Shown: positions 1 through 9,321, counted from the stretch's first letter. The stretch: 64,000 bases of DNA from JAISGQ01 sp045604965 (GCA_045604965.1 JAZUPB010000024.1:62001-126000), one strand, 5' to 3'. Translations and numbers: made by a program. The notes: generated from the letters alone by a model not told the origin.

Positions 1-560
1 AAGCCACCGCATTGCTTGCTGGCGATGCTCTTCTTACGCTGGCGTTTAATATCATTGCTGATGCCGATGGCATTTCTCCTGAAAACAAAGTACCTGCAAT
101 ATCTGTTCTTGCTAAAAACAGCGGAATGTGCGGTATGATCGGCGGCCAGGTAATTGATATCGAATCCGAAGGAAAAACACCGGATCTTGATAATATGATC
201 AGGATGTTCAAGGGCAAGACCTGTGCTCTCATTCAGGCTGCATGCTCCATAGGCTGTATTGTATCGGGCGGTTCAGAAGAACAGATAAAAGCTGCAGATA
301 CATACGGATATGAGCTTGGAATGGCATTCCAGATTATTGATGATGTGCTTGATACTATAGGCGATTTCGATAAGGTCGGCAAGCCGATAGGAAGCGACGC
401 AGAAAAGCAGAAGGCAAACAGTGTTTCGCTTTTAGGCGTTGAAAAAGCTATACTTTTAGCAAAAGAACATACCCAGAAAGCCTGCGACAGCTTAGCATGC
501 TTTGATGATACAGATTTTCTTATTAAATTTGCTAAAGATCTGGAAACAAGAATTGCATAA
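1..560 (+). CDS. ispA: Polyprenyl diphosphate synthase (farnesyl/geranylgeranyl type), 3' part
   Basis: The reading frame is open from base 3 and its start lies before the window, so about 185 C-terminal residues are present. The family condenses isopentenyl diphosphate with allylic diphosphates to make C15/C20 prenyl diphosphates in the cytosol. The second Asp-rich motif is clear as FQIIDDVLD with downstream GKPIGSDAEKQK, typical of IspA-type enzymes, and the helix LLAGDALLTLAF also fits. It lies 17 bases before dxs, so precursor synthesis and chain elongation are probably co-transcribed. Chain length cannot be judged because the first Asp-rich motif is outside the window. Confidence 0.93.
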   Translation, partial: ATALLAGDALLTLAFNIIADADGISPENKVPAISVLAKNSGMCGMIGGQVIDIESEGKTPDLDNMIRMFKGKTCALIQAACSIGCIVSGGSEEQIKAADTYGYELGMAFQIIDDVLDTIGDFDKVGKPIGSDAEKQKANSVSLLGVEKAILLAKEHTQKACDSLACFDDTDFLIKFAKDLETRIA

Positions 561-577
561 ATGAAAAGAGATTGCAT

Positions 578-2431
578 ATGTCTTATGAAATCCTTGACGG
601 TATAAATTCACCTATTGACCTAAAAAATACAGAAATAAAAGATATAGATAAACTGTGTGGGGAAATAAGAGATTTTTTAATCCAAACTGTGTCCCATACA
701 GGCGGACATCTTGCGTCTAATTTAGGTGTTGTTGAACTTACTGTTGCAATGCATCGTGTTTTTGAATCACCTAAAGATCAATTTGTTTTTGATGTTGGAC
801 ATCAATGTTATACCCATAAAATACTAACCGGACGCAAAGACAAGTTTGAGACCCTTCGTAAAGAGGGGGGAATAGCCGGATTTACACGCCCTGATGAAAG
901 CGATCACGATGCAGTCATATCCGGACACAGCAGTACGTCCATATCATCTGCACTCGGTCTTGCGGAAGCTAAGAAGCTTTCGGGTGACAGTGGCTATGTT
1001 GTTGCTGTTATTGGTGACGGTGCACTGACCGGAGGGCTTGCTTACGAAGGATTAAACAATGCAGGACGAAGTAAAAACAGACTCATTGTTATTTTGAATG
1101 ATAACAGAATGTCGATAAATAAAAATGTTGGTGCTGTAGCACGTCATCTTGCTGTTCTGCGCACCAAAAAAGGCTATTTCAAGCTTAAATCGGGTGCTGC
1201 AAAGGTTTTTGGATCAATTCCGCTTGTTGGTAAAAAAATCAACAAAATGCTTTTATCTTCTCGAAAAGCAATTAAAAACACTCTTTATAAAAGTTCACTT
1301 TTTGAGGATATGGGATTTTCGTATATGGGTCCTGTTGACGGGCACAATGAACAACTCCTTGAAAGAGTTCTCAATACAGCAAAAAACCTTGAACGACCTG
1401 TCCTTATCCATATATGTACCCTTAAAGGTAAGGGGTATGCTTACGCTGAAAAAAAGCCTCGAAAGTTTCACGGAATATCAGCTTTTGATACTGATTCAGG
1501 AGAACCGACCTTCAGCGGTCCAACTTATTCCTCGGAATTCGGAAAAGCTTTGTGTTCACTGGCCGAGAATGATGAAAAAATATGTGCTGTTACAGCGGCG
1601 ATGAAATCAAGTACAGGACTTGATGAATTTTCCGAAAAATACAGACACAGATTTTATGATGTAGGCATAGCAGAAGCACATGCTGTTACATTTTCTGCTG
1701 CTCTTGCCGTAAACGGAATGAAGCCGTTTTTTGCTGTATATTCAAGTTTTCTTCAGAGAGCATACGATCAGCTTATACACGACGTTGCAATAGGAAATGA
1801 AAATATAACGCTGGTAATTGACAGAGCAGGTATTGTCGGCGATGACGGCGAAACACACAACGGTGTATTTGATGCCGCAATGCTTCTGCCTATCCCTAAT
1901 TTCAAAGTATATTCTCCGGCGTATTTTTCAGAAATTGAGTATTGTCTGAAAATCTGTTCTGAAAGATATGGTCCATGTGCAGTAAGAATCCCCAGAGGCA
2001 CAGAATCTCCAAAGCCTGTTGATTTTAATTTATCAAATGACGATTTCTTATTTGCAGAATATAATTCAAAAACTCTCGCCGTTTCTTACGGAAGACTTGT
2101 AGGAAGTGTTTTTTCTTCACAAAACAAGCTCCATTCAGAAGGCATAGATATTTCTGTTTTAAAGCTTCTTCTTATCAACAATATTTCCGATGAATGTATT
2201 GAAAAAGCACTTAAATATGATAATATCATATTTTTCGAGGAAGGAATGAAGCGCGGCGGCGTTGGTGAATATTTTGCTTCTGTTCTTTTGGAAAAAGGGT
2301 TTAAGGGCAGATTTATTCACAAAGCCATAGATGATAAATTTATATCTCACAGTGCTGTATCATCAGCTTTGGCAAGACTGGAGCTGGATACAAAATCAAT
2401 TACTGATATACTCCGAGAGGTAACTGAATGA
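578..2431 (+). CDS. dxs: 1-deoxy-D-xylulose-5-phosphate synthase
   Basis: First enzyme of the MEP isoprenoid pathway: condenses pyruvate and glyceraldehyde 3-phosphate using thiamine diphosphate. The 617-residue product has the usual length. Visible are the N-terminal HTGGHLASNLG and GHQCYTHKIL motifs, the thiamine-binding GDG (about residue 147) followed by N in LNDNRMSI, and the middle transketolase domain with DVGIAEAHAVTF and DRAGIVGDDGETH. I chose ATG 578 because AAAAGAG lies 7 bases upstream; an in-frame TTG at 572 sits too close to that SD. Its TGA overlaps the tlyA ATG as ATGA, which indicates translational coupling. Confidence 0.97.
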   Translation: MSYEILDGINSPIDLKNTEIKDIDKLCGEIRDFLIQTVSHTGGHLASNLGVVELTVAMHRVFESPKDQFVFDVGHQCYTHKILTGRKDKFETLRKEGGIAGFTRPDESDHDAVISGHSSTSISSALGLAEAKKLSGDSGYVVAVIGDGALTGGLAYEGLNNAGRSKNRLIVILNDNRMSINKNVGAVARHLAVLRTKKGYFKLKSGAAKVFGSIPLVGKKINKMLLSSRKAIKNTLYKSSLFEDMGFSYMGPVDGHNEQLLERVLNTAKNLERPVLIHICTLKGKGYAYAEKKPRKFHGISAFDTDSGEPTFSGPTYSSEFGKALCSLAENDEKICAVTAAMKSSTGLDEFSEKYRHRFYDVGIAEAHAVTFSAALAVNGMKPFFAVYSSFLQRAYDQLIHDVAIGNENITLVIDRAGIVGDDGETHNGVFDAAMLLPIPNFKVYSPAYFSEIEYCLKICSERYGPCAVRIPRGTESPKPVDFNLSNDDFLFAEYNSKTLAVSYGRLVGSVFSSQNKLHSEGIDISVLKLLLINNISDECIEKALKYDNIIFFEEGMKRGGVGEYFASVLLEKGFKGRFIHKAIDDKFISHSAVSSALARLELDTKSITDILREVTE

Positions 2432-3255
2432 AAGAAAAATTAAGGTTGGATACAGAGCTTGTATCACGTGGACTTGCTCAGAGCAGAGAGCGTGCAAAGG
2501 CACTGATTATGTCCGGAATAGTATATATAAATAACCAGAAAGCTCTTAAGGCCGGTGAGGAAGTCAAGGCAGAAGATAATATTGAGGTGCGCGGAGAAAC
2601 CCTCAAATATGTCAGTCGCGGAGGTCTTAAGCTAGAAAAGGCTGTGAATAATTTTTCTATTGATCTTAGCGGTAAGATTTGTATGGATGTGGGTGCATCC
2701 ACAGGAGGCTTTACAGACTGTATGCTTCAGAACGGTGCTGTTAAGGTTTATTCTGTTGATGTGGGATACGGTCAGCTTGCCTGGAAGCTTCGTCAGGATG
2801 AAAGAGTAGTCAATCTTGAACGAACAAATATAAGATATGTCACAAATGAGCAGATACCAGATACAATTGATTTTTCCAGTGTAGATGTTTCTTTCATATC
2901 TCTCACGCTTGTTTTGCCTGTGGTCAGAAATCTTTTATCAGACAGCGGCTGTGTAATGTGTCTTATTAAGCCGCAGTTTGAGGCGGGAAAGGGTAAAGTA
3001 GGTAAAAAAGGCGTTGTTCGCGAGCCTGAAATTCATTATGAGGTTATCGATAAAATCCTTAACTTTATGTATGAGAACGGATTCAACGTACTGAACCTTG
3101 ATTATTCACCTATCAGAGGCCCTGAGGGAAATATCGAATACCTTGTTTATGCAGAAAAAAGCGATGCTCCTTTGAAATATCCGGAAGAAAACATTTCGAT
3201 GACCGTTAATAATTCACATTCTGAATTAGACACAGGAAAGCAAGCTGATAAATGA
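2428..3255 (+). CDS. tlyA: TlyA-family rRNA 2'-O-methyltransferase
   Basis: The N-terminal S4 RNA-binding domain (about residues 1-62, with RLDTELVSRGLAQSRERAK) precedes a FtsJ-like SAM methyltransferase domain with MDVGASTGGFTDCML and the later KPQFEAGKGKVGKKGVV segment. TlyA of other bacteria methylates cytidine 2'-hydroxyls in 16S/23S rRNA; some homologues have been called hemolysins. The 275-residue product is typical. It overlaps dxs by 4 bases and nadK by 4 bases, so three adjacent genes are translationally coupled. The last 25 or so residues are polar and poorly conserved. Confidence 0.93.
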   Translation: MKEKLRLDTELVSRGLAQSRERAKALIMSGIVYINNQKALKAGEEVKAEDNIEVRGETLKYVSRGGLKLEKAVNNFSIDLSGKICMDVGASTGGFTDCMLQNGAVKVYSVDVGYGQLAWKLRQDERVVNLERTNIRYVTNEQIPDTIDFSSVDVSFISLTLVLPVVRNLLSDSGCVMCLIKPQFEAGKGKVGKKGVVREPEIHYEVIDKILNFMYENGFNVLNLDYSPIRGPEGNIEYLVYAEKSDAPLKYPEENISMTVNNSHSELDTGKQADK

Positions 3256-4097
3256 TGAAGATACTTATTATTCCAAACATAAATAAAACAGATGCTCTTG
3301 AATGTGCTGACAGTATAAAAACCAAACTTATAAAGCTTGGCGCAGATGTCAAAATTCTTGAGTCAAAAATGGAATACTCAAAAACATTTTCTAAAAAAGA
3401 CCTTGAACAGATTTCTCAAAACGACATAATCATCTCTGTTGGCGGAGACGGAACGATACTCAGAGCTGCAAAAGCAGCAGCGGTGTTCGACAAGCCTATC
3501 CTCGGAATTAATGCAGGACGCCTCGGTTTTATGTCGGGTCTTGAAAAGCACGAACTAGATTCTCTTTCAGCACTGACAGAAAATACATACATCACAGAAA
3601 ACAGAATGATGCTTAATGTTGCATTGTTTGACGCGAATGGCAATAGACAGTGCAGTATGCAGGCACTTAATGATGCCGTTATTTCCCGCGGTGCACAATC
3701 GAGAATAATTGATCTTGTAATAGAACTGAATAAAAACAATACAATAAACTGCAGAGCAGACGGTATTATTTTTTCTACACCTACAGGCTCTACAGCGTAT
3801 TCATTTTCTGCCGGAGGACCGGTGATCGATCCGTTGATCAACTGTATTCAGCTTACTCCTATTTGCTCACATTCATTGCTTTCAAGACCTATGATCTTCT
3901 CAAAGCACTCGATTTTAAGAGCAAAAGGTGCAGAAAACGCCAATGCAGATATTTTTTTAACAGTAGATGGGGAAGAGGCAATAAAGATACCCAGGAATGG
4001 GTATGTAGAAATTCGCCGTTCTGAATCCTGTGCAAAACTGATACGCATAAAAGATGACTGTTTTTATGACGTACTTAAGACAAAATTTAAGGATTGA
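3252..4097 (+). CDS. nadK: NAD kinase
   Basis: Phosphorylates NAD to NADP in the cytosol, the only route to NADP. The 281-residue sequence carries the GGDGT motif (SVGGDGTILRA, about residue 58), NAGRLGF, the substrate-binding ALNDAVISRG region and the STPTGSTAYSFSAGGP loop. The ATG at 3252 overlaps the tlyA stop; a second ATG directly follows, so either may be used. The position between tlyA and argR is the common Firmicute order. Confidence 0.96.
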   Translation: MMKILIIPNINKTDALECADSIKTKLIKLGADVKILESKMEYSKTFSKKDLEQISQNDIIISVGGDGTILRAAKAAAVFDKPILGINAGRLGFMSGLEKHELDSLSALTENTYITENRMMLNVALFDANGNRQCSMQALNDAVISRGAQSRIIDLVIELNKNNTINCRADGIIFSTPTGSTAYSFSAGGPVIDPLINCIQLTPICSHSLLSRPMIFSKHSILRAKGAENANADIFLTVDGEEAIKIPRNGYVEIRRSESCAKLIRIKDDCFYDVLKTKFKD

Positions 4098-4104
4098 TAT
4101 AGAT

Positions 4105-4557
4105 ATGAAAACCAAAAGACAGCTTAAAATCGTTGAGTTCGTAAAAAACCAAAGTGTTGAAACTCAGGAAGATTTGCTCAATATGCTTCGTGCAGAAGGT
4201 TTTGTTGTAACACAGGCAACAATATCCAGAGACATCAAGGAACTCAGGCTTGTAAAAAGCCTTGGTTCTGACGGAAGATATAAATATGTAGTTGCAGAGC
4301 CTAAAACAAAAGATCTTCCTTCAAGATTCCTTTCAATGTTCAATGAAGCGGTTGTATCTATCGACAGTGCAATGAATATAGTATGTCTTCACTGCCATAC
4401 AGGTATGGCTCAGGCAGTTTGCGCATCTATGGATTCAATGCATTTTGATAATATAGTCGGTACATTGGCAGGCGACGACACAATCTTTGTTCTTTGCCGC
4501 GGGATTGATGATGCCATCGCTCTGGTAGCAGAACTGAACAAGTTTTTCGGAAGGTGA
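4105..4557 (+). CDS. argR: Arginine repressor ArgR/AhrC
   Basis: Hexameric arginine-responsive regulator of arginine synthesis and breakdown genes. The N-terminal winged helix (MKTKRQLKIVEFV through VTQATISRDIKELRLVK, residues 1-52) binds ARG boxes; the C-terminal core with the GTLAGDDTIFVLCR segment binds arginine and forms the hexamer. An in-frame ATG at 4054 would add 17 residues and overlap nadK, but ATG 4105 gives the family length (150 residues) and has AAGGA at 4089-4093. The gene is 4 bases from recN. No arginine genes are nearby. Confidence 0.94.
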   Translation: MKTKRQLKIVEFVKNQSVETQEDLLNMLRAEGFVVTQATISRDIKELRLVKSLGSDGRYKYVVAEPKTKDLPSRFLSMFNEAVVSIDSAMNIVCLHCHTGMAQAVCASMDSMHFDNIVGTLAGDDTIFVLCRGIDDAIALVAELNKFFGR

Positions 4558-4561
4558 ACAG

Positions 4562-6220
4562 ATGCTTAGTCGATTATACATCGAAAATATAGCTGTAATA
4601 GAGCAGGTTGACTGTGAACTCAATGAAGGCTTCAATGTACTTACAGGTGAAACAGGAGCAGGCAAATCGATAATTATTGACTCTATAAATGCCGTGCTCG
4701 GAGGAAGAACAAGCCGTGATCTTATCAGAACAGGCACAGGAAAAGCTTTTGTAAGCGCTCAATTTGATGATGTAAGTGAACCTGCGCTGCTCACTGCACG
4801 CGAGATGGGTATCGATTCTGAAGACAACAGCCTGCTTATTTCAAGAGAACTTCGTGAAGACGGTAAAAATCAATGCCGAATAAATGGACGCCCTGTTACG
4901 GTTTCTGCCTTAAAAGAAGTCGGAAAATATCTTATAAATATTCACGGACAGCACGAAACGACGGAATTATTAAATCCCGATACACACATCGTATATATCG
5001 ATGCACTGGCAGAAAATGCGGATTTGCTTGAAAACTACAAGTCCATTTATAATGAGTATAAGCAAATCAGAAAAGAAATAATCAAACTTGATGAAAATGA
5101 AAAGGACAAGCAAAACCGAGCAGATATGCTACGTTACAGAGTAGATGAACTAAGTAAGGCCTCACTTCGTGACGGAGAGGCAGCTGAGCTTATCGAAAAA
5201 AGAAATGTATACAGAAATTTTGAAAACATCAATCGGTCTCTTTCCGCAGCTTTTGCAGCACTTCACGGTGACGAAGATTCAAGCGGAGCTTGTGAAGCTG
5301 TTTCTGCAGCATATGAGGCAGCGGACAGTGTTGTGTCTGTATTTCCCCAGGTAAAGGAACTGTCATCAAGATTGAAAGAAGTAAGCTATGAACTTGATGA
5401 CATAGCAGATTCGATTCGTTCAGAGCTTTTAGATCTTGAATATGATCCTGAGGAGCTTGATATTGTAGAAAACCGTCTATCTGTGCTTGAAAAAATAATA
5501 AAGAGATACGGCTCTGAAAAAGAGGCTGTTGAATATCTTGATGAAGCATCAAGAGAACTTGGCGCTATAGAAAACAGCGATATTATCCGTCAGGAACTGG
5601 AAGAAAAACGTATAGATACCCTTAAACGACTTCAGAAAGCTGCAGAAAAGATAACAGATTCAAGAAAAACTGCTGCAGATTCATTTATAAAAAGGGTAGA
5701 GGAAGAGCTTTCTTTTCTTGATATGCCATCAGTCAGGCTTTCCGCAAGTTTTACCAAAACCAACCTGACTGAAAACGGATGTGACAATTTTGAATTTTTA
5801 ATCTGTACAAATGAGGGAGACGCGTATAAATCTCTTGCAAAAATTGCGTCAGGCGGTGAACTTAGCAGAATAATGCTCGCATTTAAAAATGTTCTCGCTG
5901 ACAAAGATAATGTTGACACCCTCATATTCGATGAGATTGATACCGGCATAAGCGGCAAAGCTGCTCAGAAGGTTGCTATGAAATTAAAAGAAGCTGCATC
6001 TTCAAGACAAATTATCTGTGTAACCCATCTCGCACAGATTGCCGCAAGGGCTGATTCTCACTTGTTCATATGCAAGCATACCGAAAACGGAAAAACTTCT
6101 ACAAAAGTACGTCCTCTCACCGTTAAAGAGCGTGAATATGAAATCGCACGTATTATAAGCGGTGACAGTATAACCGATGCTGTACTGGAAACAGCATCCC
6201 AGATGCTTTCTGAGAAGTAA
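4562..6220 (+). CDS. recN: DNA repair protein RecN
   Basis: SMC-like ATPase that acts early at double-strand breaks. The 552-residue product has the N-terminal Walker A GETGAGKS (about residue 31), a long coiled-coil middle (about 155-370) rich in Glu, Lys and Arg, the ABC signature SGGELSRIMLA and Walker B TLIFDEIDTGISG, then the His switch region VTHLAQIAA. It follows argR by 4 bases, as in many Firmicutes. The frame is intact, with no interruption. Confidence 0.97.
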   Translation: MLSRLYIENIAVIEQVDCELNEGFNVLTGETGAGKSIIIDSINAVLGGRTSRDLIRTGTGKAFVSAQFDDVSEPALLTAREMGIDSEDNSLLISRELREDGKNQCRINGRPVTVSALKEVGKYLINIHGQHETTELLNPDTHIVYIDALAENADLLENYKSIYNEYKQIRKEIIKLDENEKDKQNRADMLRYRVDELSKASLRDGEAAELIEKRNVYRNFENINRSLSAAFAALHGDEDSSGACEAVSAAYEAADSVVSVFPQVKELSSRLKEVSYELDDIADSIRSELLDLEYDPEELDIVENRLSVLEKIIKRYGSEKEAVEYLDEASRELGAIENSDIIRQELEEKRIDTLKRLQKAAEKITDSRKTAADSFIKRVEEELSFLDMPSVRLSASFTKTNLTENGCDNFEFLICTNEGDAYKSLAKIASGGELSRIMLAFKNVLADKDNVDTLIFDEIDTGISGKAAQKVAMKLKEAASSRQIICVTHLAQIAARADSHLFICKHTENGKTSTKVRPLTVKEREYEIARIISGDSITDAVLETASQMLSEK

Positions 6221-6228
6221 TATTATCT

Positions 6229-6260
6229 ATCCCTCCGCTATAAAATTATAGCGGAGGGAT
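6229..6260 (+). promoter_or_regulatory. Hairpin enclosing the ribosome binding site of the cwlD-like gene
   Basis: A perfect 14-bp inverted repeat, left arm 6229-6242 and right arm 6247-6260, with a 4-base loop. The right arm contains GCGGAGGG, the only good SD for the ATG at 6264. There is no T-run after it on either strand, so it does not look like an intrinsic terminator. It could block translation until unfolded, or protect the mRNA end after processing. Confidence 0.6.
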
Positions 6261-6263
6261 AAT

Positions 6264-6977
6264 ATGAAAAGAACAATAATTATATCTGCAGCTTTATTCA
6301 TTCTGCTTTTAACAGCATTTATCATGGTTTTTTCTGCATCGAAAAAAGATGATATCACAGAAGCAAACTCAATAGGAACAACTGTCAGACCTGTCATAAT
6401 AATTGATCCCGGTCACGGTGGAATAGATGGCGGTGCTGTAGGAGTTTCGGGAACTGTGGAAAAAAATTTAAATTTGCAGATCGCTCTTAAATTACGACGC
6501 AAACTGAGCACATTGGGATTTAAGGTTATTATGACAAGGGAAACCGATATTTCAATTCACGATCCGGATGCGGCATCAGTAAGGCAGAAAAAAGCAAGTG
6601 ATTTAAAAAACAGACTTAGTCTCACCAAACTCTATCCGGAATCCATTTTAATAAGCATTCATCAAAACACAATCAATATGCCTTCGGTACGAGGTGCTCA
6701 GGTTTTCTATTCTCCAAATAATGACTCCAGCAAATTACTGGCTGGGCATATGCAGGATACCCTCAATTCGGTTATGGTTTCAGGCAAACCACGAACTGCA
6801 GTGAAGGCAGGAAGTAATCTTTATCTGTTTTATAATGCTGAGAATACTGCAATCCTGATAGAGTGCGGTTTCCTATCCAATACTGAAGAAGAAAAATTAC
6901 TGGGTACAGAAGATTATCAGGATATTATTACTTCATCTATTTGCAAAGGAATATTCAAATACCTTAAGGACGTGTGA
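6264..6977 (+). CDS. cwlD: N-acetylmuramoyl-L-alanine amidase, CwlD-like
   Basis: Amidase_3 family zinc hydrolase that cuts the amide between MurNAc and the stem peptide. After an N-terminal membrane anchor or signal (residues 5-24) come IIDPGHGGIDGGAVG (first zinc His and Glu), ISIHQNTI (second His) and ECGFLSNTEEE (catalytic Glu). The length (237 residues) and single-domain layout match CwlD, which makes muramic-lactam in spore cortex, but a vegetative role cannot be excluded. The start is behind a hairpin covering its SD. The radA ATG follows 3 bases after its stop. Confidence 0.87.
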   Translation: MKRTIIISAALFILLLTAFIMVFSASKKDDITEANSIGTTVRPVIIIDPGHGGIDGGAVGVSGTVEKNLNLQIALKLRRKLSTLGFKVIMTRETDISIHDPDAASVRQKKASDLKNRLSLTKLYPESILISIHQNTINMPSVRGAQVFYSPNNDSSKLLAGHMQDTLNSVMVSGKPRTAVKAGSNLYLFYNAENTAILIECGFLSNTEEEKLLGTEDYQDIITSSICKGIFKYLKDV

Positions 6978-6980
6978 TTA

Positions 6981-8348
6981 ATGGCAAAAACCAGAAGTGT
7001 ATACATATGTTCGAACTGTGAATATGAAAACTCAAAATGGCTCGGAAAATGTCCCCACTGCGGTCAATGGAATACATTTGAAGAGGTAGTAAAACAGCCT
7101 GATAGCACATCATCAGTTTATCGATCAACTGCTGTATACGGAACTGAACCTCAAAAGATTAATGATATAGAAACAAATTCTGAATTCAGGTACAACACAG
7201 GGCTTGGTGAGCTTGACAGAGTCCTTGGAGGCGGAATTGTAAAAGGTTCTATAATCCTTGTTGGCGGAGACCCCGGCATAGGAAAATCTACAATACTGCT
7301 TCAGATATGTGAGCATCTCGGAAAAGGACAGAGAGTCCTTTATGTTTCAGGCGAAGAGTCTGCCAAGCAGATAAAACTTCGTGCAATAAGGCTTGGTGTA
7401 ACATCAGATGCGCTTTATATATTAACAGAAACAAGCGTTGAAATTATTGCCGAACATATAGGTACTATGTCTCCTGATATTGTAATTATAGATTCTATTC
7501 AAACTATGGGGCTGTCTTCTGTTGCTTCATCACCGGGAAGCGTTACTCAAATACGTGAATCAACAAATTATCTGACAGCAGTTGCAAAACAGCGTGATAT
7601 ACCTGTTTTTCTCGTAGGTCACGTTAACAAAGACGGTGCTCTTGCAGGTCCTAAAGTCCTTGAGCATATCGTTGACGTTGTTCTCTATTTTGAAGGCGAC
7701 AGAAATATGTCATACAGAATACTTAGAGCTGTAAAAAACCGTTATGGCTCAACCAACGAAATTGGTGTCTTTGAAATGAGCGACCACGGTCTGATAGAAG
7801 TAGAAAACCCGTCTATGATGCTTCTTTCAGGAAGACCTATGGGTGCTTCAGGCTCCTGTGTTGCTTGTGTTATGGAGGGAACACGCCCGATACTTGCAGA
7901 AGTGCAGGGACTTGCCTGTGCATCTGCTTATGAGAATCCAAGAAGAATGACTACAGGCTTTGACCATAACAGACTTGCACTTCTTATCGCAGTGCTTGAA
8001 AAAAGAGCCGGATATCTTTTCCATAAATCAGATACCTATGTAAATATAGTAGGTGGTCTCAGACTTGATGAGCCTGCAGCAGACCTTGCAGTTGCTGCAG
8101 CGCTTATAAGCAGTCTGACTGATACTGTAATCAGTGATGATGTTGTTATTTTCGGCGAGCTTGGTCTTGCAGGCGAAATTCGTTCTGTTTCTCACGCAGA
8201 AACAAGAATAAAAGAAGCTGAACGACTTGGCTTCAAACGTTGTATTCTGCCAAAACACAACGCAGACGCGATAAAATTATCGTCCGGCAGTAAAATTAAG
8301 CTTATAGGAGCTAACGATATTGCTGATGTTGCTGCAGCCCTTCGCTGA
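6981..8348 (+). CDS. radA: DNA repair protein RadA (Sms)
   Basis: RecA-like branch-migration ATPase for recombinational repair. The 455-residue product shows the N-terminal C4 zinc finger (CSNCEYENSKWLGKCPHCG), Walker A GDPGIGKST (about residue 95), the RadA-specific KNRYGSTNEIG motif and a C-terminal Lon-protease-like domain (about 300-455) with a DLAVAAALIS segment. It lies directly after the cwlD-like gene, and its last 38 bases overlap a small convergent gene. It makes a second recombination gene in the cluster beside recN. Confidence 0.96.
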   Translation: MAKTRSVYICSNCEYENSKWLGKCPHCGQWNTFEEVVKQPDSTSSVYRSTAVYGTEPQKINDIETNSEFRYNTGLGELDRVLGGGIVKGSIILVGGDPGIGKSTILLQICEHLGKGQRVLYVSGEESAKQIKLRAIRLGVTSDALYILTETSVEIIAEHIGTMSPDIVIIDSIQTMGLSSVASSPGSVTQIRESTNYLTAVAKQRDIPVFLVGHVNKDGALAGPKVLEHIVDVVLYFEGDRNMSYRILRAVKNRYGSTNEIGVFEMSDHGLIEVENPSMMLLSGRPMGASGSCVACVMEGTRPILAEVQGLACASAYENPRRMTTGFDHNRLALLIAVLEKRAGYLFHKSDTYVNIVGGLRLDEPAADLAVAAALISSLTDTVISDDVVIFGELGLAGEIRSVSHAETRIKEAERLGFKRCILPKHNADAIKLSSGSKIKLIGANDIADVAAALR

Positions 8349-8508
8349 AAAAACTTTGGCTTCTGCCAGGCAATAACAATTCTGCTTCACGTTTTCTGTA
8401 AAAGGGACATTGTTCTGAGTTGTCTGTAAACAACGATGTTGTTCCTGCAAGCTCACATCTTCCGTCAAACTGATATCGGCACTCACTTGTACAGGGTATT
8501 AAATTCAT
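8311..8508 (-). CDS. Small Cys-rich conserved protein
   Basis: A 65-residue product with CTSECRYQFDGRCELAG and a later EQCPFYRK, giving a C-x3-C-x7-C plus distal Cys pattern that could hold a metal. Short proteins with this pattern are common in Clostridia; some carry an unsupported hydroxymyristoyl-ACP dehydratase label. The start is well supported: AAGGTGAT lies just upstream of the ATG at 8506-8508. It is convergent with radA and overlaps the last 38 bases of that gene, where it encodes its own low-complexity tail. Function unknown. Confidence 0.68.
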   Translation of the reverse strand: MNLIPCTSECRYQFDGRCELAGTTSLFTDNSEQCPFYRKREAELLLPGRSQSFFSEGLQQHQQYR

Positions 8509-8590
8509 CTGATCACCTTAGTTTATATTTATTTCGTGTATATTTTGTCCTTATTTTACGCTTTATACTCAAATTCGGAGTTGTATACAT

Positions 8591-9316
8591 ATGTCAATAA
8601 TAAGCACACCGCATTTACCAGACAAAAAAGTAACATCTGTTCTGTGCGGTAAAAATAAAGAATTTGAAAATATAATGAAAAACAGGGGAGTGGCTGTTTA
8701 TAAATTAAACAGTGATAACAGGCTTCCGCTGCCAATAATTGATCATATGGATATCCAGTGCTGTCATATTGGCAAAGGATTAATTCTGACCACAAACAGC
8801 CAATTAAATTATATTACTGAAGAATATGAAGTAAAACAAATTAAAGAAACACCTTCCGACAGTTATCCGAACGATTGTTTGCTTAATTGTTTTACTATAA
8901 ACGGTGTATTGATAACAGGAAAAAACTGCTCAGAATCAGTTATTGAATTTGCCGAGAGAAAAAATCTGGAAATTAAATTTGTGAACCAAGGCTATGCCAA
9001 GTGCTCAACTGCGATTGTATCGGAAGACGCTGTAATTACCGCAGATAAATCTATTGCAGCTGCACTTGAAAACTATTGTAAAGTATTAGTTATTGATTCC
9101 GGACATATAATGCTTCCGGGATATAATTATGGATTTATCGGAGGAACCTGCGGAAAGCTATCGTATGATGAGCTTGCATTTATGGGAAATCCGTACAAGC
9201 ATTGCGATGGTAGACGCATTATTTCATTTACAGAAGAAAATAATTGTGAAGCGGTGTCATTATGTAATGGTGAACTTATTGATTTTGGAGGATTTATTCC
9301 GCTTCATGAGAATTAA
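8591..9316 (+). CDS. Conserved protein, DUF6873-like (possible GME fold)
   Basis: A 241-residue soluble protein with no signal peptide or membrane segment. Two conserved-looking blocks stand out: CSTAIVSEDAVITADKSI (residues 138-155) and GYNYGFIGGTCGKL (about 177-190), followed by FCG-poor but Gly-rich DFGGFIPL at the end. I recognise this pattern as DUF6873, which NCBI describes as a GME (guanidino-group modifying enzyme) fold family in Clostridia, but this is from memory and the activity is unknown. GGAG lies 10 bases before the ATG. It is a single-gene unit ended by the terminator at 9322-9372. Confidence 0.72.
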   Translation: MSIISTPHLPDKKVTSVLCGKNKEFENIMKNRGVAVYKLNSDNRLPLPIIDHMDIQCCHIGKGLILTTNSQLNYITEEYEVKQIKETPSDSYPNDCLLNCFTINGVLITGKNCSESVIEFAERKNLEIKFVNQGYAKCSTAIVSEDAVITADKSIAAALENYCKVLVIDSGHIMLPGYNYGFIGGTCGKLSYDELAFMGNPYKHCDGRRIISFTEENNCEAVSLCNGELIDFGGFIPLHEN

Positions 9317-9321
9317 TTTAT

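Noticed and set aside
6229..6260. The recN-cwlD hairpin as an intrinsic terminator
   Set aside because: No T-run follows on either strand and the next gene starts 4 bases after it.
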